A DNA stretch of 64,000 bases. It comes from Phyllobacterium zundukense (GTDB lineage: Bacteria; Pseudomonadota; Alphaproteobacteria; Rhizobiales; Rhizobiaceae). The position numbers were made by a program, and so were the translations under genes. The DNA is taken from assembly GCF_025452195.1 (NCBI RefSeq), contig NZ_CP104970.1:186001-250000 (forward strand), read 5' to 3'. The notes beneath the pieces were generated by a model. The model saw only the letters and a list, made by a program, of their open reading frames with translations, did not search any database and had not been told where the DNA came from. Position 1 is the stretch's first letter. Each line of letters starts with the position of its first letter. Shown piece by piece: positions 24,554 through 34,200 of this stretch.

Positions 24554-24582
24554 AAAAAAGGGCCGACGGAAGACCGCGGCCC
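24554..24582 (-). terminator. Intrinsic terminator
   Basis: The stem GGGCCG (24560-24565) and CGGCCC (24577-24582) has an 11-base loop, followed on the minus strand by TTTTTT (24554-24559). It ends the candidate small RNA and insulates the ABC operon from upstream transcription. Confidence 0.75.
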
Positions 24583-24665
24583 ATAAGGTGTGAAGGGTAA
24601 TTTAACCTCCAGAGGGGAACAGCTGGTGCGGTGGCACTGGGAGGAGAAACCACCATGTGCATCAG
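24554..24665 (-). ncRNA. Candidate small RNA with anti-Shine-Dalgarno loops
   Basis: Read on the minus strand, three hairpins follow each other. The first has a GGTGG/CCACC stem (24630-24654) with CTCCTCCC in its loop. The second is CCAG/CTGG (near 24608-24626) with TTCCCCT in its loop. The third is a GC stem GGGCCG/CGGCCC followed by six T (24554-24582), a textbook intrinsic terminator. This architecture resembles the alpha-r14-type trans-acting RNAs of rhizobia, whose loops carry CCUCCUCCC. The 5' end is a guess. An upstream TTGCTT with ATTCTG 17 bases later is a weak promoter. Confidence 0.5.
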
Positions 24666-24896
24666 CTGTGTGCAGAATGCCTGTTTTTTGACCAAAAGCA
24701 ACTCATTGTTGTGCAATGCAGCCATGCGCCTGCTGCAGCGCACCTTCCGGCGACCGGTTTTTGCCGCTGCTACCAGGTTTGCGGTGTCATGCGAACCAAC
24801 GGGTGCTTGCAATATATCAACGTCGTGAATCGGTCGGCGGTAAACGATTCAAAACTCTCGTTGGACAGTTTTGCTCATGCCAGCGATATTTGCCGC

Positions 24897-25166
24897 ATGG
24901 CACTTTATCCATTCAAACTCTACTGCCAGCGTGTCGATGCCAGTCGCAACCTGGCACGCTATTACATGTTGTCGATCGAAACGACATTGTTCGGTGAGGC
25001 CGCGGTTGTGCGCGCATGGGGCCGGATCGGCAGTCGAGGCGGCGAAAAGCGCGATGTCTTTTCGACGGAGCGAGACGCCGCGTCACACTTTCTGGAATTG
25101 GTGCGACGGAAACGCCAGAGAGGCTATACCCCGGTCGGAACTTGTGGAAATTCCATGAACGCCTGA
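24897..25166 (+). CDS. WGR domain protein
   Basis: An 89-residue protein consisting almost entirely of a WGR domain. It reads KLYCQRVDASRNLARYYMLS, followed by VVRAWGRIGSRGGEKRDVF, in which the Trp-Gly-Arg motif is intact, and then AASHFLELVRRKRQRGY. WGR domains occur in PARP and MolR proteins and bind DNA or protein ends; the function of stand-alone plasmid copies is unknown. The start MALYPFKLYCQ fits the family, though the ribosome site is weak. Confidence 0.82.
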   Translation: MALYPFKLYCQRVDASRNLARYYMLSIETTLFGEAAVVRAWGRIGSRGGEKRDVFSTERDAASHFLELVRRKRQRGYTPVGTCGNSMNA

Positions 25167-25272
25167 GAACACGGCTGATGCACGCGGTTACATCAGCCGG
25201 TTTTCGGTCAATGGTCTTCTGAGCTGAGGAAGGAACGACCATGACCACACGTTGGTCGCCGATCCCTCGGAC

Positions 25273-25667
25273 TTATGGGCCGTCCGACACCTCGTCCTCG
25301 ACCGGTTCAAACCCGACCTTTTCCAAAACGCGCTGCGTGGACTGTTTGGCGCGGGTGAAAGCGGCTCGGGCCTTGAGTAAGGGTTCCGCCAACGCACCGA
25401 AACGTTTGTTGATGCGATCCATCTCGCGCTCGACGTCAGCAACGGCAACCTCGTCGGCTTCCGGCCCTTGTCGAATGAGATCATGCCACCCCGGTTAGCA
25501 GCCTCGCGAAGCGTCTCAAGTCGCTCGAACTCCGCTTCAAACCAAAGATAGGGACCTTTCGCCCTCTCATAAGCGCGCAGCGCCTGGCGAGCCCGGATGC
25601 GGGTGACAAGGCCAGGACGATTTTGAATGCTGAACTGCAGGCCTTGGAAAGTAATGAGCTCAGACAT
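25273..25667 (-). pseudogene. Coiled-coil hypothetical protein with frameshift
   Basis: From ATG 25667 the frame reads MSELITFQGLQFSIQNRPGL, then RARQALRAYERAKGPYLWFE and LETLREAANRGG. The neighbouring frame continues with HDLIRQGPEADEVAVADVER, EMDRINKRFGALAEPLLKAR and VGFEPVEDEVSDGP to TAA at 25273. Both halves are helical and clearly coding. The frame change near 25490 equals one missing base, and restored length is about 131 residues. The family is not recognised. Confidence 0.5.
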
Positions 25668-25760
25668 ATTTGGAGATAACCTTTGATCTAATCGACCTCT
25701 TTGAGCGGACAATGCCCGAGTGGTGTCGTCAGACGAAGAGAGCACCGCTCGCTTTGTCCG

Positions 25761-26462
25761 TCAGTTTTCCGATTTGTTGCGCTGTGATGAGGGCTTCGGC
25801 TGATGGAGGCGCCGGCGGACATTTGAACGCAACGCGTTGCGAACGTCCTTGTCGACGATCGTAAGGTCGAACCAGTCCGGATCGAAATACCCGCCGCACC
25901 ATCGTTTCGTTTCCGCATATTCGGGATCGGACTTGTCCGACATGATTTCCAGGAAACGCTCATAACCGGACACGCCGCCGACATCCTCAGGCGGCCTTGC
26001 CCGCGCACCCTCGATGCAGGCGCCATGTTTCGGGGCGGTATTCAGCGCCACGAACTCTTCAACCGAGACCGTATGGCGCCAGTTGTCGCCGAAGTCATAG
26101 ATATAGGTGAACGTTGCGCGCCGCTCGAAATCGCAAAGCCGCACCTCCCGGGAATCAAAGACGCGAGGATCGTCGTCGAAAGCATCCTCCGTCAGCAGCG
26201 CCACGTCGCCATAGCGTAGCCCGCCGATCCGAAACTCGTGCAAATGATAGTTCCACCAATTGAAGGCCGCCTGGATGGCAAGATGCAATTGTTCGAGATT
26301 CCAATGCGACGGCAAGACGAGACGACGCCAGATGGCTGGCTCGATCTCGTCGAGCGAAACGCGAATCTGAAGGGCATTGAGGGCTTTGAACATGCCGCAA
26401 ATGAACAAGACGAGCCGTGAAGCGTCAAGTCGCAGCATCTGTTTGTACGTTGGAAAACGCAT
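25761..26462 (-). CDS. Plasmid pRiA4b ORF-3 family protein
   Basis: A 233-residue protein of the pRiA4b ORF-3 family (PF07929), common on rhizobial plasmids and of unknown biochemical role. Signature segments are LQIRVSLDEIEPAIWRRLVL, HLAIQAAFNWWNYHLHEF, YIYDFGDNWRHTV and YAETKRWCGGYFDPDWFD. The family usually begins just before LQIRVSL, so ATG 26393 (MFKALN) is an alternative to the ATG at 26462. It stands alone, divergent from abiEi. Confidence 0.88.
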   Translation of the reverse strand: MRFPTYKQMLRLDASRLVLFICGMFKALNALQIRVSLDEIEPAIWRRLVLPSHWNLEQLHLAIQAAFNWWNYHLHEFRIGGLRYGDVALLTEDAFDDDPRVFDSREVRLCDFERRATFTYIYDFGDNWRHTVSVEEFVALNTAPKHGACIEGARARPPEDVGGVSGYERFLEIMSDKSDPEYAETKRWCGGYFDPDWFDLTIVDKDVRNALRSNVRRRLHQPKPSSQRNKSEN

Positions 26463-26609
26463 CGTGATTATTTGCGTTTCGTCCCGGTCAAAAATCCGCC
26501 TTAAGTGTTGTGGCGCAGACGGACATGAGGTTTGAGCACCGCGACGATAGAGGCACCTTCTCAATCACTACGCTGGAATTCCGGTTCTCCTGGTTTTAAA
26601 TTCATGAAC

Positions 26610-26702
26610 TTGCGGCGATCATCGCCGTATTTTTCTATTTTGATAAACTCCATGCGTGTGGTATTTGTATTGACCTAGAGTTTGCGGCGATCATCGCCGC
26701 AA
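26610..26702. promoter_or_regulatory. Paired palindromes around the abiE promoter
   Basis: A perfect 10-bp inverted repeat TTGCGGCGAT-C-ATCGCCGCAA lies at 26682-26702. A second copy with two changes in its right arm lies at 26610-26630. Between them TTGATA (26640-26645) and TATTTG (26662-26667) form a plausible promoter with 16-base spacing. AbiEi antitoxins autoregulate through paired inverted repeats upstream of the operon, and this layout fits that model. Confidence 0.65.
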
Positions 26703-26721
26703 CTGGAGCTTATGCTAAACG

Positions 26722-27582
26722 ATGCCCCTTGATGCCGACAGACGATATCGCCTTCTAGACCTGCTCCCAGAGGGAATGCCGGTCAGCAAGTCGTGGCTCA
26801 TGCGTCAGGATCCGTCCATGGACCGACATGCCGTAGACAATCTCCTGAAGGGGCGTCAGCTCGAACCGATAGCGCATGGCGTCTATTTGCGGCCGAGCAC
26901 GCGGATGAACTGGGAGAGCGCGGTTGCCTCCCTGCAGAATATGTTCCGCCTGGATTTGACACCAGGTGGATTGACCGCGCTCGAACAGCAGGGTTTCGCG
27001 CACTATCTCCCAATCTCACACAGGCGCCAGGTGCACCTGTTCGGCAAGGACCCTCTTCCAAAATGGCTCATAACCGGCCTCCCAGATGTGGAGTTTGTCC
27101 GCCACCTTCCTCTCCCAGGTCTGGGTGCGACCGGTCTTGTCAATTTCGAATACGAAACGCAGGAGCGGATCCTTTCCAGGCCGAACATCCCCGGGCAGCG
27201 AAAAAGCGCCTGGCCATTTACCCTGTCCTCGCCGGAGCGAGCGTATCTCGAAGTCCTTCAGGATGTCCCGGAGACGATATCTTTCAAACATGCCGAGCAG
27301 CTTCTGCAGGGTATGACGACGCTCTCGCCGCGCGTGATGGAGAGGCTTTTACGAAAGTGTACCCAGGTCAAAGTGAGGCGACTCTTCTATTGGATGGCGG
27401 AGCGCCATTCCTACACGTGGCTCAAGAAACTGCCTCCGGCCGAAACACTCGATGAGCTCGGGCTTGGTAGCGGAAACAGGATGCTGATCAAGGGCGGCAG
27501 GCTCGACGCAAAGTACATGATAACCGTTCCGGAGGATATGTGGACACCGCCAGCCCCTATTACAGACAAGTCAGGCTCCTGA
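26722..27582 (+). CDS. abiEi: AbiEi-type antitoxin
   Basis: A 286-residue antitoxin of type IV toxin-antitoxin AbiE. The N-terminal winged helix (RYRLLDLLPEGMPVSKSWLM, LLKGRQLEPIAHGVYLRPST) is followed by the AbiEi antitoxin domain with GLTALEQQGFAHYLPI, LSSPERAYLEVLQDVPE and the C-terminal KKLPPAETLDELGLGSGNRM segment. It binds its own promoter and counteracts AbiEii. The reading frame is intact, while the partner toxin is not. GGAG lies upstream of the ATG at 26722. Confidence 0.92.
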   Translation: MPLDADRRYRLLDLLPEGMPVSKSWLMRQDPSMDRHAVDNLLKGRQLEPIAHGVYLRPSTRMNWESAVASLQNMFRLDLTPGGLTALEQQGFAHYLPISHRRQVHLFGKDPLPKWLITGLPDVEFVRHLPLPGLGATGLVNFEYETQERILSRPNIPGQRKSAWPFTLSSPERAYLEVLQDVPETISFKHAEQLLQGMTTLSPRVMERLLRKCTQVKVRRLFYWMAERHSYTWLKKLPPAETLDELGLGSGNRMLIKGGRLDAKYMITVPEDMWTPPAPITDKSGS

Positions 27583-28443
27583 CACGCATTCTGCCTCTCG
27601 TTGCTCCCCGAAGGGCGGCACGGCCATCAATCTCTTCGTTCGAGACCTACCGCGGCTCTCTGTCGACATCGACCTCGTCTACCTGCCGATGGACGATCGC
27701 GAGACAGCGCTGAAGAACATCACAGCTGCACTTGGCCGCATTGCCGATACGATCCAAAAAGCAATGTCAGACGTCGACATCATCCGGTCATTCCAGGATC
27801 GCGCCGACGCGCTCAGGCTCTTCGTCATGCAGGCTGGTGATCGCATCAAGATCGAGCTGTCGCCCGTCCTTCGCGGATCGGCTTTCCCGGAAGAGCTGCG
27901 GGAGTTTTCGCCCAGCGTTGAAGAGAGATTCGGCTACGTCGAGATGCCGTTGCTCTCGTTTCCTGACCCTATGCCGGCAAAATCTGCGCCGCTCTCGATC
28001 GCCAGCATCCATGCGATCTTTTCGACGTGAAGCTCCTACTCCAGACCGAGGGACTAACGCCCGATCTCGTGAAGACGTTCGTCGTGTACTTGATCAGCCA
28101 TAATCGCACGATGGGGGAGCTGCTGCGCCCTGTGCGGAAGGACATTGCCGGCCTCTACAAAGGTGAGTTTCTGCAAATGGCTCAGGAAGAGGTCAGCCTC
28201 GACGAGCTTCTGGGCGTGCGGGAGCGATTGGTCGTCGAGATCAACAAGGCATTGACCGACAATCAGAAGCGATTTCTGATATCCTTCAAATCCCGGAACC
28301 CTGACTGGTCGCTGCTTGGCGTCGATGGAGCGGACAAGCTGCCGGCCGTCCGCTGGAAATTGCAGAACTTGGAGCGCATGCCAGAAGACAAGTACAAAGT
28401 CGCGCTGGAAACGTTGCAGGCGATCCTGAATGCGCTCGAATAA
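27540..28443 (+). pseudogene. abiEii: AbiEii-type toxin, frameshifted
   Basis: The product of this gene is a nucleotidyltransferase toxin, now split over several frames. GTG 27540 follows GGAGG and overlaps abiEi, giving VDTASPYYRQVRLLTRILPL. Then a small deletion and frame change (near 27608-27612) lead into KGGTAINLFVRDLPRLSVDI with the GG and D-x-D catalytic pattern (SVDIDLVYL). A second change near 27966 leads to YAGKICAALDRQHPCDLFDV and a further 138 residues of C-terminal domain (VRERLVVEINKALTDNQKRF). A deletion also removed a few residues before KGGTA. The toxin is very likely inactive. Confidence 0.82.
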
Positions 28444-28517
28444 CTCAATCGGAAACCTACACGGCGCCTCGATCACCCCGAGGAAGCTGGGTCGCGACCG
28501 CCAGAAGTGCAGATGGC

Positions 28518-28607
28518 TCAGGCCGCCTTTTGCGCCACCGGCCGCACGCCATTGCCGCACCCGGGATAGGTAATCACCCGACCAGGCAAGAACTTACGGC
28601 TCATCGT
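28518..28607 (-). pseudogene. Possible toxin N-terminal remnant
   Basis: An ATG overlapping the end of the Phd gene opens a short frame, MTMSRKFLPGRVITYPGCGN, then GVRPVAQKAA and a stop at 28518. The position right after the antitoxin and the PGRVITY beginning are like short ribonuclease-type toxins of this arrangement. Only about 29 residues remain, so it is a relic at best. Confidence 0.3.
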
Positions 28608-28850
28608 CATACCCCTTGCCGCGCGCCAGCCGATCAATCTCCGCGGCGAAGAGTTCCTTATGTTCCTCCGGCATATCGGAAACGCGATGGGCGCCGCGAG
28701 GATCGCCTCCGGCACGCATCCGCTGGCAATACTCACAGCTCTCAGTACGAAGCAGGGTTTCCTGTGCCTGGTGAGGACAATGGGTTCGCGGGCAGCAGCG
28801 TCGATAACGTCGCCAACCTTGTTGAGATCGCCTGTCGTAAATTGCCGCAT
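28594..28850 (-). pseudogene. Phd/YefM-type antitoxin, one-base frameshift
   Basis: From ATG 28850 the frame reads MRQFTTGDLNKVGDVIDAAA, then REPIVLTRHRKPCFVL, the DNA-binding half of a Phd/YefM antitoxin. The rest appears in the next frame as ESCEYCQRMRAGGDPRGAHR, then DMPEEHKELFAAEIDRLARG and KGYDDEP. One lost base near 28745 separates the halves; restored length is 85 residues. The neutralising C terminus would not be made in frame. A toxin-like start follows immediately. Confidence 0.72.
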
Positions 28851-28913
28851 TGCCGTGCTCCTTCATAGATTGCCATACCATCCGGATTCTCCCGATCTGC
28901 AGGAAAACGGCGC

Positions 28914-29855
28914 TCACGCGCCGTCCGGAGCAACCTGCCAGACCGGTATGCCGAGGCGCCGGGCCTTGTCGGCGAGATTGTCCGTGATTCCGGAACCTGG
29001 GAAGATGATGACGCCCGCCGGCATGACCGAGAGCATCTCGTCATTGCGGCGGAAGGGGGCCGCCTTGGCGTGCTTCGCCCAGTTCGGCTTGAAGGTGATC
29101 TGCGTGACCTTGCGGGCTTCGGCCCAGCAAGCGGCGACGCGCTCGGCCCCTTTCGGAGAACCACCGTGCAACAAGATCATGTCGGGATGCTTGGCGTGGG
29201 CCTGGTCGAGCTTTGCGCAGATCCGTTGATGATCGTTGTAGTCCGTGCCGCCGGAAAAGGCGATCTTGGTGCCGGCCGGGATCAGCACCTCGGTCTCGGC
29301 GCGGCGGCGGGCCGAGAGAAAGTCTTTCGAGTCGATCATCGCCGCCGTCATGTTGGCGTGGCTGACCTTGGAGCCGGTGCGCGGACGCCAGGCCGATCCG
29401 GTCTGCGCCTCGAAGAGATCGCCAGCGTAGTCGCGCATGAATTCGAAGGCATTGCGGCGTTCCAGGAGCGTGATGCCCTCGGCGATATGGCGCTCGAGCT
29501 CGACGCTTTTCACCTCCGACCCGTCCTGCTCGCTCTGCCCACTGCGCTGGGCATCCTCGTTGCGCTGAAGCTCGCGCTGGATGCGCTCACCGGCACGATG
29601 GAAGAGGTTGACCGACGACCAGAGCAGGTCTTCGAGATCCGGCTCGAGCCGGGTGTCGCCGAGCATTTCGACGAGGGCGCCGAAGATCGCGGTCAGTGCC
29701 CCCTGGACGACCGGCTCTTCGGGAAGCGGCCGCGGATCGGGCTCATCTGCGAAGGGACGATGACCGTAGAGCTGCATCTCGTAGATGACGCGGTCGGTCG
29801 GGGAGGAAGCGTGGTGGGGCTCATAGCCGTCGTCGAGGGGAAGGGCAAGGTTCAT
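28914..29855 (-). CDS. DUF2493 (SLOG-fold) plasmid protein
   Basis: A 313-residue protein with a DUF2493/YspA-like SLOG domain in its C-terminal third. Key segments are IPAGTKIAFSGGTDYNDHQR, MILLHGGSPKGAERVAACWA and VIIFPGSGITDNLADKARRL, a Rossmann-like nucleotide-sensing fold. The N-terminal 150 residues are acidic and helical. Family members are frequent in the conserved block of rhizobial plasmids, next to the Toprim and helicase genes, as here. Biological role unknown; binding of nucleotide-derived ligands is inferred from the SLOG fold. Confidence 0.88.
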   Translation of the reverse strand: MNLALPLDDGYEPHHASSPTDRVIYEMQLYGHRPFADEPDPRPLPEEPVVQGALTAIFGALVEMLGDTRLEPDLEDLLWSSVNLFHRAGERIQRELQRNEDAQRSGQSEQDGSEVKSVELERHIAEGITLLERRNAFEFMRDYAGDLFEAQTGSAWRPRTGSKVSHANMTAAMIDSKDFLSARRRAETEVLIPAGTKIAFSGGTDYNDHQRICAKLDQAHAKHPDMILLHGGSPKGAERVAACWAEARKVTQITFKPNWAKHAKAAPFRRNDEMLSVMPAGVIIFPGSGITDNLADKARRLGIPVWQVAPDGA

Positions 29856-30178
29856 GGTGGTCTCCGTTGGTTTGGGCCGCGCCTCTCGCGGCCTGACGGC
29901 GAACCCCTTTCACGTGGAGACGGGCCGGAACCGCGGCGCCCCGCGCCGCGGCCCAGCGGAGCGCCGGGCGGCGGAAGAAGGGTTTCTTGCCCCGCGAGGA
30001 ATGACGGGCCGATTATCGGCCCGTCAGGGGAAGAAACCTGACTGACCCGCTGAAGGCCATGCGCCCGCGTGATAAGGGTCGCCTCTCGACAGGCCCGCAG
30101 GCGCGCCGACCGGGCGGGCACCTCAAAGCCCGCTTCTCCGCATGACGGATACCCCGCCGCCCTTCACGGGCCCGATCA
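29856..30178. other. Leader region with long hairpin
   Basis: No gene is supported. A 12-bp perfect inverted repeat (TGACGGGCCGAT at 30002-30013 and its complement at 30015-30026) lies between the Toprim and DUF2493 genes. It may act as a terminator or RNA-processing hairpin within this minus-strand block. Confidence 0.4.
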
Positions 30179-31243
30179 TCACGGAGGCAGAAACGCTTTC
30201 GCGTCTTCGGGCGCGAGCTGGTCACGCAAGTTTCGGGTGAGCCGGTCCGGTCCGAGCCGCCGCAGATCCTCGTTGAAGTCGCCGAGTTCGGGTGCGATCA
30301 CCAGGGGCAGGACGCCGCGCCTCTGGGCCCGCCGGCTCAGGCCTTCGATACCGTGCCGGCCGGCGGTATCGGCGTCGGCGGCGATGTAGAGGCGCCGACA
30401 ACCCTCGGGCAGACGGAAAGCGGCGAGGTGATTGGCGGTGAGTGCGGCAACCATCGGCATGGCGGGCATCACATGCGACAGCGAAAGCATCGTTTCGAGA
30501 CCTTCACCCGCTGCCGTCACCGGGATCGGAGCACCGGCTGGAAAGCGGAATCGCACGGCATTGCCGAGAAGACCGCCGAGCGCGCGGCGCGGCGCTTCGA
30601 CCGGCGCCTTGCCGACACCGCCTTCACCCGAATGACCGAGATAGGTGCGGTGGACGCCTGTGACGCAGCCGTCTGCGTCGGTCACCGCCGCGATTAGTGC
30701 AGGGAAAGTCGACGTCCCGCCGGTCGCGAGATCGCGGTAGTAGCACGAGGGATGAAACCCGAGGGCCGCATGGGTCGCTGCCCGCAAAATGCCGCGCTGC
30801 CGCAGATAGGCGTCGCCAAGCGTGCCGGCGAGCGGACGCGTCATCCGGAACAGGCGTTGCGCCCGCTCCGAAGGCGGTCTTGCGATCGGCGCATCCGCAC
30901 GGCCATCGCCTTCTCGGGAGCATTGTGGATCGGGTTGCGGAAGGCTCAGAAAGTGCCGGGCCTCGCCGGCGACGTCACGGAAGTCGATCAGGCCGCAACT
31001 CTCGCGCACAAGATCGAGCAGATCACCGAACTGAGCCGTTGCTGCGTCAGCCCACCGGCCGGCGCGCGGGCCAGTCAGATGCACGTAGAGCGAACGGCCC
31101 TTGTTGTTGGCGACGTCCCCGACGATCCAGTATTTGCCGGCGCGGCGGCCGGCGGAGAGATAATGGCGGCAGACCGCCTCGGCATTTTGCGCGAGGCGGT
31201 CGGACAGTTCGGAAGCGGTCAACATCTGCACCGCCCCCATCAC
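30179..31243 (-). CDS. Toprim domain protein (primase-like)
   Basis: A 354-residue protein with an N-terminal primase-associated region (KYWIVGDVANNKGRSLYVHL, AGRWADAATAQFGDLLDLV) and a C-terminal Toprim domain. The Toprim pattern is seen as PIPVTAAGEGLETMLSLS (conserved Glu) and RLYIAADADTAGRHGIEGLS (DxD). The family accompanies the strawberry-notch gene on rhizobial plasmids; the two overlap by four bases. It may prime or repair DNA after transfer, but this is inferred from the domain. Confidence 0.9.
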   Translation of the reverse strand: MMGAVQMLTASELSDRLAQNAEAVCRHYLSAGRRAGKYWIVGDVANNKGRSLYVHLTGPRAGRWADAATAQFGDLLDLVRESCGLIDFRDVAGEARHFLSLPQPDPQCSREGDGRADAPIARPPSERAQRLFRMTRPLAGTLGDAYLRQRGILRAATHAALGFHPSCYYRDLATGGTSTFPALIAAVTDADGCVTGVHRTYLGHSGEGGVGKAPVEAPRRALGGLLGNAVRFRFPAGAPIPVTAAGEGLETMLSLSHVMPAMPMVAALTANHLAAFRLPEGCRRLYIAADADTAGRHGIEGLSRRAQRRGVLPLVIAPELGDFNEDLRRLGPDRLTRNLRDQLAPEDAKAFLPP

Positions 31244-34200
31244 GTCCGGCTCACAACGTCGATCAGCCGATGGCGCTGCATCAGGCGGCTGAGGATCGCC
31301 GACCCCTCCTCGCTCGTCGGCACGAACATCCGCATCTTCCAGGCGATCATCTCCGAGAAGAGGCCGATCGACGTCAACCAGCCGCGCATACCGTCGGTAA
31401 AGCCGGTGAGCTCGACACGGTAGTTGTTCATCACCCGGACGCGTCTGAGCGTCATGTCGCTGGCAAGACCGATGATCGACGATCCATCGACAAGCGAGGC
31501 CCAGGCCGCTTCCGGCGTGACGAGCGTATTATTGGCAATACCAAGGGCCTGGCAAAGCCGGCCCATCTCCTCCGGCTGAACAACGCGGCCGACGATCCGC
31601 TCGCCGTCATCGGTCTGAAGCCGATAGACGCGGCAATAGTCCTGCGGCAGCAGACGCCAGATCGGCAGCAGGAGACCGCTGACAATGTTAAGCGTCGACT
31701 GCGAAAATTCGGGCGTGGCGGAAACGTCGGCCTCCCATGCCGCGGCGAAGGCACGCTCATCGGCTTCCTCCCAGCTCGTCTCCTCAAGCTGCCGCAGTTC
31801 GAAACGCAGCTCATCCATTGGCCGGATCAGCGACACGCGCGGCTCAACAGAGCCGTCGTCGAGCATGATCGAGCGGGTGGGTATCATGACCGCCGGACGG
31901 CCCGACCGGCCGTTGATCATCAGCCGGGCACGCGGGTCCTGCCTGACGAGGGCCTGGGCGTCGCAAAGCTGCATCGGTCGGTTGCGGCTCTTCTGTTCGA
32001 TCGTCAGGAGATGCGACCGGGCGCTGGTGACCGGGTGGGTGTAGACCAACCGCCGGTCAGTGATCGACATGCTATCGGCAGCGATCGTCTCCAGTCCCTT
32101 ATCGTAGATGCCGGCGGCAATCGCGCCTTCGATGCGCGCGCCCATGAGCTGCTCGAACGCCTCGAACAACCGGTTTTGCATGTCGATGGTGAGCGCCAGC
32201 ATCCGGTTGAGGAAAGTCTGGATCGGCGGCAGCTCGTCCTTCAGGCCGCCCTCTTCCGAGGTCAGCGACAGGCCGGTGATCGCCTCAAAAGTCGACAGCG
32301 AGCATCCCGCGATTTGGCCGAGATGGAGCAGGTTGTAGAACTGTCTCAGCGCGTCGCGGGCATATTGGGATTCGAGATTGTCCTCGGCCCGGAACATGCC
32401 CTGCCCGCCGGTCTGGCGCTGCCCGCGGGTGATGGCGCCGAGCGTGTCGAGACGTCGCGCGATCGTCGACAAAAATCGACGCTCCGCCTTGACGTTGGTC
32501 GTCACCGGGCGAAAGAGCGGCGGTTGTTTCTGGTTGGTGCGGTGGCTACGCCCGAGACCTTGGATCGCCACATCGGCGCGCCAGCCGGCTTCCAGGAGAT
32601 AGTGAACGCGAAGGCGCTGGTTTTTTGCGGCAAGATCCGCATGGTAGGAGCGTCCCGTCCCGCCGGCATCGGAAAACACCAGGATGGCTTTGTCGTCATC
32701 CATGAAAGCGCGGGTCTCATCGAGATTGGCCGCACCCGGCCGGTTCTCGACAGAAAAGCGCGCGATGCTGGAAGCCTCGTCGCGCCGCACGATACGGCGG
32801 GCGCGGCCAGTAATCTCGGCGACACGATCCGTCCCGAAATGCTGGACGATCTGATCAAGCGCGGTCGGGACCGCGGCAAGGCTGCCGAGCTGTTCGACGA
32901 GCGCATCACGGGCGGCCACGGCTTGCCCGCACGTCACTGGTCGTCCATCGGCGTCAAAAACGAGGCGAGAGCTCACATTGCCGTCGGCATCGGAGAATTC
33001 CTCGAAGAGCTGCGTCGGGAAGGAATGCATCAGGTAGTCGAGCACATATTCGCGCGGCGTGACGTCGACCTGGATATCACGCCATTCCTCGGTCGGGATC
33101 TCTGCGAGCCGGCGCTCGGTCAGGGCCTCGCCGGTCGAGACGATCTGGATGATCGCCGCATGCCCCTCATCGAGATCCTTGCTGATCGATCGAAGCAAGG
33201 TCGGCGTCTTCATCGATGTGAGCAGATGATTGAAGAAGCGCTGCTTGGAACTTTCGAAGGCAGAACGGGCCGCCGCCTTGGCGTTTTTGTTCAACGTGCC
33301 GCTCTTGCCCGTTATGCCGGCCGCCTCCATCGCCGCCTCCAGGTGCTTGTGGATCACCTGGAAGGCTTTCGCATAGGAATCGTAGATACCAACTTGCTCC
33401 TCGGTGAGCTCATGTTCAACGATTTCGTATTCGACACCGTCGAAGGAGAGTGATCGCGCGGTGTAGAGCCCCATTGCCTTGAGGTCGCGGGCGAGCACTT
33501 CCATGGCCGCGACACCGCCGTCCTCTATCGCTGCGACGAATTCCGATCGTGTCGCAAACGGAAAATCTGCGCTGCCCCAAAGGCCAAGGCGTTCGGCATA
33601 GGCAAGCGCCTCGACCTCCGTCGCACCGGTCGCCGAGACATAGACGATGCGCGCGTCGGGAAGAGCGCGCTGGAGCCTCAGACCCGCCCTGCCCTGCTGC
33701 GAGGCGGCCTTGGCGCCGCGTTCGGACTTGCCGCCGGCGGCGTTTGCCATCGCATGCCCCTCGTCGAAGGCGATGACGCCGTCGAAGCTCTTCGTGCTCC
33801 CTGTCGCGGCGGCGCGGCTTCCCGCGTCCTCGCTCAACCAGTCGACAATCTGCTGGACGCGGGAGCGTTTGCCTTCCCGCTCGTCACTGCGCAAGGTGGC
33901 GAAAGTTGTGAAGAGAATACCGTCCTGGAGACGGATCGGCGTTCCCTGCCGAAACCGCGACAGCGGCGTGACGAGCAGTTTCTCCTGGCCGAGCGCCGCC
34001 CAATCACGCTGGGCGTCTTCCAGGAGCTTGTCGGACTTCGAGATCCAGACGTGCCGGCGGCGACCCTTCAGCCAATTGTCCAGAATGATCCCGGCGACCT
34101 GCCGGCCCTTGCCGACGCCGGTGCCATCGCCGAGAAACCAGCCACGGCGGAAGCGCACAGCGCCGTCGGTGCCTTCATTGGCGGCGCTCAAATTGTCAAA

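Noticed and set aside
24655..24828. 57-codon plus-strand ORF (MCISCVQNACFL...) with a strong GGGAGGAG site
   Set aside because: The apparent ribosome site is simply the complement of the anti-SD loop of the candidate small RNA; the protein has no coding character and no recognised family.
30697..33453. 918-codon plus-strand ORF
   Set aside because: Antisense to the Toprim and methylase/helicase genes; long only because of high-GC codon bias.
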